Source: NS-11 sp036505795
Lineage (GTDB): Bacteria > Nitrospirota > Nitrospiria > Nitrospirales > NS-4
Length of the DNA: 6,330 bases
Reading direction: 5' to 3'
Assembly (NCBI GenBank): GCA_036505795.1
Contig: DASXSU010000034.1
Span: 1-6,330 of the forward strand
Numbering within the stretch: position 1 is the stretch's first letter; each line of letters starts with the position of its first letter. The notes under the pieces are model-generated. The model saw only the letters and a list, made by a program, of their open reading frames with translations. It searched no databases and was not told the origin of the DNA. The position numbers and the translations under genes were made by a program. Of the stretch, positions 1 to 5,690 are shown piece by piece.

Positions 1-879
1 GACGATTCTCGGATCCACATACTTACCGAACGTCTCTTGGATCACCTCTTTTTGCTTGAGCTCTGCCACCATATGGTTAAAAGATATCGTGAGCACCGCT
101 ATCTCATCCGTGGTGGTGACGTGGACGCGCACGTTGAGATCTCCCTGCTCCACCGCTCTGGTGCCGATCAGCAATTGCTTGACCGGCTTCACAAGATTCC
201 GAGTAATCAGCGCAGCGAACAGCAACCCCAAAACGCTTGCGCCGATGGTGATTCCCCAATTGACAGCGATCGCGTGCAGTTCTTCGCGCTCGGCTGTCCT
301 GGCCGACTCGCGCGTCGTGGTTTGCAATTGCGTTGTCACATCACGCATCCTGCTATCTATGCCCGCTCGCTCTTTCCTCAAGATATCCCTCACGACGCGG
401 ACCGACCGCTCGTTCCCTTGCTCCATCTCGGTTAATAACAGAGTGATTGTGTCATGCAGCTGATTGTGTGCTGTTGCGATATCAGGAAGCCCGGAGCGCA
501 GAGCTGCAAAGTGCTCTCTATTCACATCAATCTCGGAGGACGCTAAAGCTTTTTCAATCAGTTGTACGGCATCTACTACTTCCTGATTGACCTGGGCCGC
601 CTTTTCTTCCAAGAGCTGCCTTTCCTCTCCCAGCGTTTTCACGTCAGTAGACTTTTCGCGTAGAAGCTGCATAAGCCGGCCTACATGAATTAGTTCATCG
701 CGTACAGCGCTTTGAATAGCCCCCATTCGCTGTTCCAAAGGGATGTAATAGTCAGCTAATGCTAAGACTTCATTGTTGACCTTTTTGAGATTCAACGCAG
801 ACAAACCCGTGACAACCGCCATTAGAATGAGCAGTCCAAGGGCAATGCCGAAGATCTTGACGCTGATTGTCGGACGCAT
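1..879 (-). CDS. HAMP-domain membrane sensor, probable class III adenylate/guanylate cyclase (C-terminus beyond window)
   Basis: The minus frame is open from ATG at 879 to the window edge, giving 293 residues with no stop; the catalytic end is outside. Visible order: TM1 at about residues 8-28 (FGIALGLLILMAVVTGLSAL), a helical, charged periplasmic sensor at about 29-204 resembling four-helix-bundle sensor domains, TM2 at about 205-225 (AVNWGITIGASVLGLLFAAL), then a HAMP domain at about 227-279 with the usual KPVKQL start and EQGDLNVRV and DEIAVLTISFNHMV blocks. It ends with QETFGKYVDPRIV, the linker that joins HAMP to the catalytic domain in many bacterial class III cyclases. By family knowledge the protein would sense a periplasmic signal and make cAMP or cGMP in the cytoplasm. 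No catalytic metal-binding residue is visible, so the cyclase call rests on the linker; a histidine kinase or chemotaxis receptor is less likely. AAGGA lies 11 nt before the ATG. Confidence 0.8.
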   Translation of the reverse strand, partial: MRPTISVKIFGIALGLLILMAVVTGLSALNLKKVNNEVLALADYYIPLEQRMGAIQSAVRDELIHVGRLMQLLREKSTDVKTLGEERQLLEEKAAQVNQEVVDAVQLIEKALASSEIDVNREHFAALRSGLPDIATAHNQLHDTITLLLTEMEQGNERSVRVVRDILRKERAGIDSRMRDVTTQLQTTTRESARTAEREELHAIAVNWGITIGASVLGLLFAALITRNLVKPVKQLLIGTRAVEQGDLNVRVHVTTTDEIAVLTISFNHMVAELKQKEVIQETFGKYVDPRIV

Positions 880-920
880 AGTTCTAGATTTCCTTCAGCT
901 GTGCGACGGGAACTCTTACC

Positions 921-948
921 GGATTAGAAAACAGGCATATTCTAAACC
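921..948. repeat. 28-bp dyad upstream of the sensor gene, candidate operator or leader hairpin
   Basis: GGATTAGAA at 921-929 and TTCTAAACC at 940-948 are inverted copies that pair at 8 of 9 positions around a 10-nt centre. The dyad lies 42-69 bases upstream of the sensor start and covers the TAGAAT hexamer that is the best -10 candidate for that gene. This geometry suits a repressor-type operator, but it could also be a chance hairpin. No regulator can be named from it. Confidence 0.35.
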
Positions 949-1188
949 AAATCCGGGCCGTGAACTTGAATCGTGCGGCCGTTCGCTTGCGATCACTACT
1001 CAGGGAGTCGCTTGGCGCGCTCGGACGATTTTGATGCGGCTCGGTGGCTGGGGACTCACCGTTATAGCCACATATCACCCATGGCCGAGGTATTGTCACA
1101 TTCTGTCCAGTCATTGAGCCAGTTGACCATATATGTCGTCTTGTTGGTTTCGAACAAAGATGTTAGCGTGCATACACTTTTAATTCAC

Positions 1189-1195
1189 GGGAGGA
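1189..1195 (+). promoter_or_regulatory. Ribosome binding site of the 53-residue small membrane protein
   Basis: GGGAGGA ends 10 nt before the ATG at 1206. It is a near-consensus Shine-Dalgarno sequence and the main reason to treat the very short frame as a gene. Confidence 0.6.
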
Positions 1196-1205
1196 ACACA
1201 CGCCA

Positions 1206-1367
1206 ATGGTAGAATTTGAGCTGCCCACGATGATTGCGTTCCTGCTGTTCTGCATCGGCCTTTGTCTTGTCTTAGCGGAAAGCCGCCTTGTCACGTCCTG
1301 GAAAAAGTCCGACAAACGGGACGCAGTAGTACACCGGTACCGCTTACTTCAGAATCTCTTGCACTGA
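1206..1367 (+). CDS. Small single-pass membrane protein, 53 residues, function unknown
   Basis: ATG at 1206 to TGA at 1365-1367 encodes 53 residues. After a short acidic start (MVEFELP) comes one hydrophobic segment at about residues 8-24 (TMIAFLLFCIGLCLVLA), then a basic, hydrophilic tail with SWKKSDKRD and ending RYRLLQNLLH. The charge pattern (acidic before, basic after) predicts N-out, C-in topology with the tail in the cytoplasm. Two Cys lie in the membrane segment and there is no lipobox, so it is not a lipoprotein. The strong GGGAGGA site upstream and the plausible TM support a real gene. It lies 162 nt upstream of the Skp-like gene on the same strand, so co-transcription is possible but unproven. 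I do not recognise a family. Confidence 0.55.
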   Translation: MVEFELPTMIAFLLFCIGLCLVLAESRLVTSWKKSDKRDAVVHRYRLLQNLLH

Positions 1368-1478
1368 TTGAGAGATTGGATGATCTCCTCTTTCGCGGTT
1401 TGCATTCCATAGTCTTCGTTTTGCCCTCGTTTCCTAGCCGGCTTCTCCCATCGTTGTCGTTGGAGAATGGGCCATTGA

Positions 1479-1496
1479 CCCGATAATGATATCGGG
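1479..1496 (+). repeat. Perfect 7-bp hairpin in the leader of the Skp-like gene
   Basis: CCCGATA (1479-1485) and TATCGGG (1490-1496) pair perfectly around the 4-nt loop ATGA. The stem ends 23 nt before the AAGGAG ribosome binding site of the Skp-like gene. No T-run follows, so an mRNA leader structure or a protein-binding dyad is more likely than a terminator. Confidence 0.4.
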
Positions 1497-1519
1497 CTAC
1501 ATTGCTCTAACTCTATGGG

Positions 1520-1525
1520 AAGGAG
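1520..1525 (+). promoter_or_regulatory. Ribosome binding site that selects the GTG start of the Skp-like gene
   Basis: AAGGAG lies 4 nt before GTG at 1530. An in-frame ATG at 1515 would place this site inside the coding region and has no Shine-Dalgarno of its own, so the GTG is the better start. Confidence 0.65.
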
Positions 1526-1529
1526 CATT

Positions 1530-2069
1530 GTGAAACGACGAGTAAACATCCTGGCGATCTTGACCGCATGCATATTGGGATTTGTAGTGTCCGCCGCGGC
1601 CGTCGAGCAAAAGATCGCGGTGGTCAATCCTCAGGATATCCTGAACGGCACGAAGAAGGGCAAAAAGATCAAGGATATGCTGGCTGAGTATGTTCAGACT
1701 CGCCAACGCGTGGTTCAGTCCGAAGAGGCTGATCTCAAGAAGCTGGAAGCTGAATTGGCCAGCACAGGGCCCGTCTTGAGCGCGGCGGCGAAACAAGAGA
1801 AGCAGGCGGTGTTCCAAAAACAACTGGCGGCCTATGACCGTCGATTGCAAGAGCTTGAAGGCGAAGTGCAGGCCAAAAAACGCGATGCCTTGGGTGAATT
1901 CACCAAGGCCATTGAGCAGGCCGTGCAGCAGATTGCGGAAAACGAGAACATCCTCCTGGTCCTGGAAAAAGGGAGAGGTGGCCCAGCCACGGGGATTCTC
2001 TACAATCAGGACTCTCTTGATCTTACCAGCCGGGTAATCAAGGCCTTGGACAGCAAATCGGACCAATGA
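1530..2069 (+). CDS. skp: Skp/OmpH-family periplasmic chaperone
   Basis: The product has 179 residues, the usual size for this family. Skp binds unfolded outer-membrane proteins in the periplasm and delivers them to the BAM assembly machinery. A Sec signal peptide spans about residues 1-24: basic VKRR, hydrophobic NILAILTACILGFVV, and an SAAA cleavage motif before VEQ. The mature protein opens with the family beta strand (KIAVVNPQDIL, about 28-38). A long, charged, Gln/Lys/Glu-rich coiled coil follows (about 45-135), forming the tentacle arms. The typical C-terminal block comes last: NILLVLEKGRGGPATGILY, then LDLTSRVIKALD. No TM other than the signal is seen. In many Gram-negatives skp follows bamA and precedes lpxD; here it stands between an orphan small membrane protein and a convergent operon, so it may be a second OmpH paralog. 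An ATG at 1515 is a less likely start. Confidence 0.88.
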   Translation: MKRRVNILAILTACILGFVVSAAAVEQKIAVVNPQDILNGTKKGKKIKDMLAEYVQTRQRVVQSEEADLKKLEAELASTGPVLSAAAKQEKQAVFQKQLAAYDRRLQELEGEVQAKKRDALGEFTKAIEQAVQQIAENENILLVLEKGRGGPATGILYNQDSLDLTSRVIKALDSKSDQ

Positions 2070-2076
2070 GCCCGCC

Positions 2077-2104
2077 GCCTCCGCTAGAGTCTCTCGCTGG
2101 AGGC
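2077..2104. repeat. Inverted repeat between the convergent Skp-like and HNH-like genes
   Basis: GCCTCC (2077-2082) and GGAGGC (2099-2104) pair around a 16-nt loop that itself contains the small palindrome AGAGTCTCT. It sits just after the Skp-like stop. On the plus strand the stretch that follows carries a run of seven A (2115-2122 region) and not T, so it is not a standard plus-strand intrinsic terminator. On the minus strand the matching T-run comes directly after the HNH-like stop but before this hairpin. It may still help to separate the two convergent transcripts. Confidence 0.4.
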
Positions 2105-2123
2105 CGAGGCTCAATAAAAAAAG

Positions 2124-2330
2124 TTACACTAACCGCCGGCAGGGTTTGCAAAGCAGCTTGGTGTTCTTTTCGGTGGGCATGCCGTAGGGCTCCACGCAGT
2201 AAATCTCCACCTCTTCAGTCGCGCCGCATTTGGTACACTGACTTTCATCACGCTCCCAAACGGCATTTTTGAGATTTTCGGGGATCACCGGCTCACCGGC
2301 GTTCGTCATGTCATCCAGCCATCGGGGCAT
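2124..2330 (-). CDS. Small HNH-fold zinc protein lacking the catalytic Asp-His
   Basis: This 68-residue protein follows the HNH layout: NLKNAVWERD (about 19-28), a CTKC zinc pair (32-35), a central strand EIYCVEPYG (about 42-50), NTKLL (56-60) and a second zinc pair CKPC (61-64). In HNH nucleases such as McrA-like enzymes the central block reads IDH or similar, where Asp-His supplies the catalytic base; here those two positions are Tyr-Cys. The four zinc cysteines are kept, so the fold is probably intact while nuclease activity is doubtful. It may bind nucleic acid or protein. It is the last gene of the minus-strand run, 30 nt after the second tandem paralog. ATG at 2330 is preferred because AAGGAG lies 5 nt before it; an upstream in-frame GTG at 2336 overlaps that site. 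A T-run follows the stop. Confidence 0.68.
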   Translation of the reverse strand: MPRWLDDMTNAGEPVIPENLKNAVWERDESQCTKCGATEEVEIYCVEPYGMPTEKNTKLLCKPCRRLV

Positions 2331-2335
2331 TGCCA

Positions 2336-2341
2336 CTCCTT
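2336..2341 (-). promoter_or_regulatory. Ribosome binding site of the HNH-like gene
   Basis: Read on the minus strand, AAGGAG ends 5 nt before ATG at 2330. It overlaps the alternative GTG at 2336 and so decides the start in favour of the ATG. It gives the last gene of the operon its own initiation signal. Confidence 0.6.
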
Positions 2342-2360
2342 CCGGTATCCACCTGTAATT

Positions 2361-3341
2361 TTATTTTCGGCGGCGCTTCTCGCTTAAGGCGGCCGCTTCC
2401 GCAGCGTTGAGATGATCCCGGAAGCCCTGGAACAGAGCTTTCAGCGGGGGAACCAGCTTGCCCTTCAGGCTGTCGGGCACTCTATTAATGCGGTCAATCG
2501 GCCAATCTTCAATCTTGCTGATGTCCAAGCCCTGCTGCTCAAAGTCATACCGAATGGCGTCCTCGTAACCATAGATCAGGCCGCTCTTGAAGGCGTCGGC
2601 ATTCAGCGCATTCATCTCGGCCTCGTCCTTCATCCCCTGCTCAAACCGGGTCTTGATGCGCTCAACCAATGGCGCAGCCAGCGCTTTCGTCGCATCAGAC
2701 AGCACGGGTTCCAACGTGCAGTACAGGATCACAATGTCTTGCAGTTGATAGCGGGTCGGCATGCCCTCTAAACGGGGTGGCTCAGTCATAGCCTTATTGT
2801 CGAGGGCTTCCTTGGCCTGTTTGATGAGCCGGACTGTCTCGTAAAGATACGCCTCTTCCCATTCCGCCGAGTTGTACACGAAGAATGAGCGAATATAATC
2901 GATCTTCTGATTGGCGTCCCACATCTGAAAGGAAATGGTGGGTCGAAGTCGACTGCTGTACTGCACCGGTTCTCCGTATTGCGCCATGTGCATCTGGATG
3001 CCGTATGCCGCAAAGCCGTCATGCAGCGCATTGATGTACTGCTGAAAAACCTGGTTATAGTTATCCGCATCGTTTAGTGCCGGGATCTGCGGGACGCATA
3101 CAATGCTATAGAGCCGTCGAAAACGCGCGAGTGTGTAGCCTTTTTCATCGGCAAAATACCAGGAGCCGCCCCATAATCCACCGGTGAGTCCAATATCAGC
3201 CCGATACCGCCGGCGTAGGCGCGCGGAGGTCTCCTTCGCGATCGCGTCGAACAGTTCCCCGAGATACAGGGCATTGGCCCGACCTTCTGCTGTGAATACC
3301 TGCCCCGCGACGCTGGGAATCTGGTCCCGAATGATCTTCAT
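2361..3341 (-). CDS. Uncharacterised 326-residue protein, downstream member of a tandem paralog pair
   Basis: I do not recognise a named family. The protein has 326 residues, with no signal peptide, TM segment or Cys motif, so it should be cytoplasmic. It aligns without gaps to the upstream neighbour with about 233 of 326 identical residues by hand count. Shared blocks include LFDAIAKET and RLRRRYRA (about 31-48), a Trp/Gly-rich LTGGLWGGSWYF (about 52-63), ARFRRLYS (about 72-79), WEEAYLYETVRLI (161-173), PPRLEGM (188-194), QDIVILY (201-207), FKSGLIYGYE (251-260) and IEDWP with RINRVP (277-289). The copies diverge most at about 101-135 and at the C-terminus, which ends in a basic SEKRRRK tail. 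Its ATG overlaps the TGA of the upstream copy in an ATGA junction (3338-3341) and no strong Shine-Dalgarno is seen, so translation is probably coupled. Confidence 0.85.
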   Translation of the reverse strand: MKIIRDQIPSVAGQVFTAEGRANALYLGELFDAIAKETSARLRRRYRADIGLTGGLWGGSWYFADEKGYTLARFRRLYSIVCVPQIPALNDADNYNQVFQQYINALHDGFAAYGIQMHMAQYGEPVQYSSRLRPTISFQMWDANQKIDYIRSFFVYNSAEWEEAYLYETVRLIKQAKEALDNKAMTEPPRLEGMPTRYQLQDIVILYCTLEPVLSDATKALAAPLVERIKTRFEQGMKDEAEMNALNADAFKSGLIYGYEDAIRYDFEQQGLDISKIEDWPIDRINRVPDSLKGKLVPPLKALFQGFRDHLNAAEAAALSEKRRRK

Positions 3342-4318
3342 CGGCCCGTTCGCGTCCCACTTAATCGTGCCGCACCGGCCGTTTTTAATTGCTCTCGGAA
3401 TCCCTTGAAGATGGCTTTCAACGGAGGTATCAGCTTCAGCTTGAGGCTTTCCGGCACGCGATTGATACGCTCCACCGGCCAGTCCTCGATCTTTGTAATG
3501 TCGAGGCCTTCGTTGACAAATTCCTGCCGGATGGCCTCCTCGTAACCATAGATCAGCCCGCTCTTGAAGGCTTCGGCATTGATGCTTCGCATTTCCTCCT
3601 CATCGTTCATGCCCTGAGCAAAACGGGACTTGATCCGCTCAACCAGAGGCCCGGCGAGAGCCTTCGTCTCCGTCGACAGCATAGGTTCGAGGGTGGAGTA
3701 GAGAATCACGATGTCCTGAAGCTGGAACCGGACGGCCATCCCTTCCAAGCGCGGCGGGTCCGTCATGGCGCGGCTGTCCAGCGCTTCCTTAGTCTGCTGG
3801 ATGAGCCGAACTGTTTCATAAAGGTAGGCCTCCTCCCAGCTCGCCGAGTTGTAGCTAAAGAAACACCGGATGAAATCAATCTTTTTGTTGGCGTCCCACA
3901 TCTGCAAGGAAATGAGCGGACGGAGGCGATTGCTGTAGGGAATGCTCTCGCCCCATTGGGCATCTTCCAGGGCAATGCCGTATTCGGCAAAGGCCTCCGC
4001 AAGGACCTTGGAATATTGCCAGAAGACGATGTTGTAGTTTTCAGCGTCGTTCAAGGACGGAACTTGGGGTACGCAGACCAGGCTGTACAGTCGACGGAAG
4101 CGCGCTCGGGTGTAACCGCGCTCATCGGTGAAATACCACGATCCGCCCCATAACCCGCCGGTTAAGGGGACCTCCGCCCGATAGCGCCGGCGCAATCTCG
4201 CGGCGGTTTCCTTGGCAATGGCATCAAAGAGCTCATTGAGGTAGAGAGAGTTCGCGCGGCCATCGTCCGTAAAGACCGGTCCTGATGCTGTTGCAATTCG
4301 GTCTCGAATGACCTTCAT
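3338..4318 (-). CDS. Uncharacterised 326-residue protein, upstream member of a tandem paralog pair
   Basis: This is the first of two adjacent paralogs; no family is recognised. It is soluble, with no signal or TM. The N-terminal half carries a basic helix (RLRRRYRAE, about 41-49) followed by LTGGLWGGSWYF and a strand-like LYSLVCVPQVP (about 77-87). The middle and C-terminal parts look mainly helical, with acidic/basic helices such as WEEAYLYETVRLIQQTKEAL (161-180) and KALAGPLVERIKSRF (about 219-233). It differs from its partner mostly at about 108-135 (for example WQYSKVLAEAFAEYG) and at the end (GTRTGR). ATG at 4318 has GAGGTGA just upstream with about 6 nt spacing, so this copy has a proper ribosome binding site while its partner relies on the overlap. 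The 15-nt gap to the methyltransferase-like gene places both in one operon. Two subunits of one complex is the likeliest reading. Confidence 0.85.
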   Translation of the reverse strand: MKVIRDRIATASGPVFTDDGRANSLYLNELFDAIAKETAARLRRRYRAEVPLTGGLWGGSWYFTDERGYTRARFRRLYSLVCVPQVPSLNDAENYNIVFWQYSKVLAEAFAEYGIALEDAQWGESIPYSNRLRPLISLQMWDANKKIDFIRCFFSYNSASWEEAYLYETVRLIQQTKEALDSRAMTDPPRLEGMAVRFQLQDIVILYSTLEPMLSTETKALAGPLVERIKSRFAQGMNDEEEMRSINAEAFKSGLIYGYEEAIRQEFVNEGLDITKIEDWPVERINRVPESLKLKLIPPLKAIFKGFREQLKTAGAARLSGTRTGR

Positions 4319-4321
4319 CCG

Positions 4322-4329
4322 CTCACCTC
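4322..4329 (-). promoter_or_regulatory. Ribosome binding site of the upstream tandem paralog
   Basis: Read on the minus strand, GAGGTGAG lies directly before ATG at 4318, with the GAGGT core about 6 nt from the start. It lies in the 15-nt gap after the methyltransferase-like stop. Confidence 0.6.
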
Positions 4330-4333
4330 AACA

Positions 4334-5689
4334 TTAGATCGAGGGCACCAGCGTCAGAAACCAGGGCGCTGTTTCTCGCGTCATCTGTTCAAAGACATAG
4401 GCGGTACGGCCGGCCGGCATCCCGGAGAACAGAGCTCCCCGGCGGATTTCCACATATCGAAAGCCGTAGGACAAGCGCTCCCCTTCGGGGCCTAGGACCC
4501 GCGGAATATCCTGACGGGGCGTGGCCAGGACCATTCTGCCCCCAACCGGGAGCTGTGCAAGCGTGTCATAGACCGGCCCGAAATATTTGGGGACATTCTC
4601 TTCCGTGTAAAAGACCTCACGCGGGCGCGCACTGTCCTGGGGCAGAAGCTGAGAGAGGATTTCCCAGAACACTTCTGTATCAACGGCTCCGATGACGCAA
4701 AGCTTCCCATGCCGGGAGAGGAGATCGAGCAGCGCCAACGGCCCATAGATATCGAACTTCCACGATGGAAAAGTCAGCCACTCATTGCCGTGACGGACCT
4801 CCAACAGCTCTTGACCGCCTCTTGTCACACGACGAAACTCTCCTTTGGTTTCGCGAAGCCGCTGTTCAATGGCCTTCGTGGAAATCCGAGTCGGCTCGTA
4901 CGCAAAGGTCGGGGAGGCCGGGCTATGACAGACGGCGACCGTGTAGCGAGGCGGCGCTGCTGGTATTTGCTGCATCGCAAACATATCCTGGTTGCTGAAA
5001 AATTGGAACTGCAGGCGCTTGGAGGGATGCCGCCCCAGCCACTGCAAGCGCTCTTTTCCGGCTCGGACCAAACTGCCGGCTTCGGCGGCTGGGTCGAGTC
5101 GATCCAGGCAATGAAGCGTCAATGTCTTTTCCGCGGCTTCCAGTCGAGCCAGATAGCCCGCCACCAACTGTTCTTCGAAGGTTAAATCGCCGGCGCCAAA
5201 GTCCACAACCGAAGGGACATCTGCAGCCAGGAGCAGATCAAAGGGATTATCCGTCGCGCGGGCCGCAGCTTCCACCTGTTGCTGAGACAGTTCGGACACC
5301 GGTATCGTCTCACCCGTCGAGCCTTCCTCTGCCTGCTCTAAAAGGACCGCATGGTTGACGGGATCGTGATGAAGCCCCAGAAATAAACAAAGATTGCGGA
5401 TTGCTTTCGTCGGATTGAGGCCCGTTATGCGGCGCAGGACCTCTCCGGAAACCGCCTTGACCCCGCCTGTTTCACCAGGAAGCAGAGCCGAGAGTAATGC
5501 CTCTCGCAAAGCGGGGTCCACGCCAGACTGTGGCAATGCCGCGGTGAGCCGCTGAATCGTCTCACATGCCAGGTGGGGTGACACAAGCCGCCTGGAGCTG
5601 CTCCAATCCTGCCGGTGTCGTGCAACGACCTCGCGCAACTGCTTGCGGAACTCGGTTAACGGGATGGGGTCGGCCAGCTGATTCTTCAA
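4334..5689 (-). CDS. Putative SAM-dependent methyltransferase-like protein, 451 residues, TTG start
   Basis: The first 150 or so residues are a helical, charged domain of no known type. From about 155 a Rossmann methyltransferase-like core appears: VPSVVDFGAGDL (158-169) fits motif I, the SAM-binding glycine loop with a preceding acid; LHCLDRLDP (192-200) fits the acidic end of strand 2; YTVAVCHSP (249-257) fits strand 4; HGKLCVIGAVD (327-337) fits strand 5. A C-terminal region of about 110 residues follows, including GPVYDTLAQLPVGGRMVLATP. The substrate cannot be told, and some motifs are atypical, so loss of catalysis is possible. The only early start is TTG at 5689, one base after the TAA of the upstream gene, which implies translational coupling; the next good candidate, a GTG at residue 36, would remove conserved-looking sequence. 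It lies 15 nt before the tandem paralogs and probably acts with them. Confidence 0.7.
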   Translation of the reverse strand: MKNQLADPIPLTEFRKQLREVVARHRQDWSSSRRLVSPHLACETIQRLTAALPQSGVDPALREALLSALLPGETGGVKAVSGEVLRRITGLNPTKAIRNLCLFLGLHHDPVNHAVLLEQAEEGSTGETIPVSELSQQQVEAAARATDNPFDLLLAADVPSVVDFGAGDLTFEEQLVAGYLARLEAAEKTLTLHCLDRLDPAAEAGSLVRAGKERLQWLGRHPSKRLQFQFFSNQDMFAMQQIPAAPPRYTVAVCHSPASPTFAYEPTRISTKAIEQRLRETKGEFRRVTRGGQELLEVRHGNEWLTFPSWKFDIYGPLALLDLLSRHGKLCVIGAVDTEVFWEILSQLLPQDSARPREVFYTEENVPKYFGPVYDTLAQLPVGGRMVLATPRQDIPRVLGPEGERLSYGFRYVEIRRGALFSGMPAGRTAYVFEQMTRETAPWFLTLVPSI

Positions 5690-5690
5690 A

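Larger units (their letters stand above)
880..1205. other. Divergent intergenic region between the membrane sensor and the small membrane protein gene
   Basis: These 326 bases separate two divergently read genes and should hold both promoters. Short open frames cross it on both strands, but their products are rich in Arg, Ser and Pro, have no ribosome binding sites and look like nothing known. Towards the minus-strand gene there is a TAGAAT hexamer (944 down to 939), five of six matches to a -10 box, but no good -35 at normal spacing. Towards the plus-strand gene there is TTGACC at 1123-1128 and a weak TACACT at 1173-1178, not at standard spacing. GGCCG (956-960) and CGGCC (976-980) form a minor inverted repeat. 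No convincing sigma-70 promoter can be fixed by eye. Confidence 0.5.
1368..1529 (+). other. Leader region between the small membrane protein gene and the Skp-like gene
   Basis: These 162 bases hold no believable gene. Three inverted repeats can be seen: GAGAT/ATCTC (1372-1376 with 1383-1387) just after the upstream stop, followed by a weakly T-rich stretch; TTCTCC/GGAGAA (1443-1448 with 1462-1467); and a 7-bp hairpin at 1479-1497. None is followed by a run of T, so none is a convincing intrinsic terminator. Confidence 0.4.
2361..4318 (-). repeat. Tandem gene duplication: two equal-length paralogs in direct repeat
   Basis: The genes at 2361-3341 and 3338-4318 are head-to-tail copies, each 327 codons with the stop, encoding proteins about 71% identical with no insertion or deletion. 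Third-position divergence is extensive at the DNA level (for example different codons for the same residues in the LWGGSWYF block), so the duplication is old and both copies have been held under protein-level selection. Confidence 0.85.

Noticed and set aside
37..463. Two overlapping plus-strand open frames of 132 and 135 residues
   Set aside because: They lie antisense to the membrane sensor, whose minus frame has TM and HAMP features; the plus products resemble nothing and have no ribosome site.
884..1114. Minus-strand frame of 76 residues just upstream of the sensor gene
   Set aside because: The composition is rich in Arg, Ser and Pro, it has no Shine-Dalgarno, and it covers the probable promoter region.
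1262..1486. 74-residue plus-strand frame overlapping the small membrane protein and leader
   Set aside because: It has no ribosome binding site and a low-information product, and it competes with the 53-residue frame that has GGGAGGA upstream.
1497..2114. 205-residue minus-strand open frame opposite the Skp-like gene
   Set aside because: It is fully antisense to a recognised chaperone gene; its Leu/Phe/His-rich product is the usual mirror of a Lys/Glu/Gln-rich coiled coil.
2077..2123. Intrinsic terminator for the Skp-like gene or for the minus operon
   Set aside because: The hairpin at 2077-2104 is followed on the plus strand by A and not T, and on the minus strand the T-run comes before the hairpin, so neither orientation gives the standard arrangement.
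3389..4153. 254-residue plus-strand open frame opposite the upstream tandem paralog
   Set aside because: The minus-strand frame is conserved in the adjacent paralog over its full length without gaps, while this plus frame is not conserved at equal length in the second copy.
4709..5185. 158-residue plus-strand frame opposite the methyltransferase-like gene
   Set aside because: It is antisense to a longer frame with recognisable motifs, and it has no family-like content.
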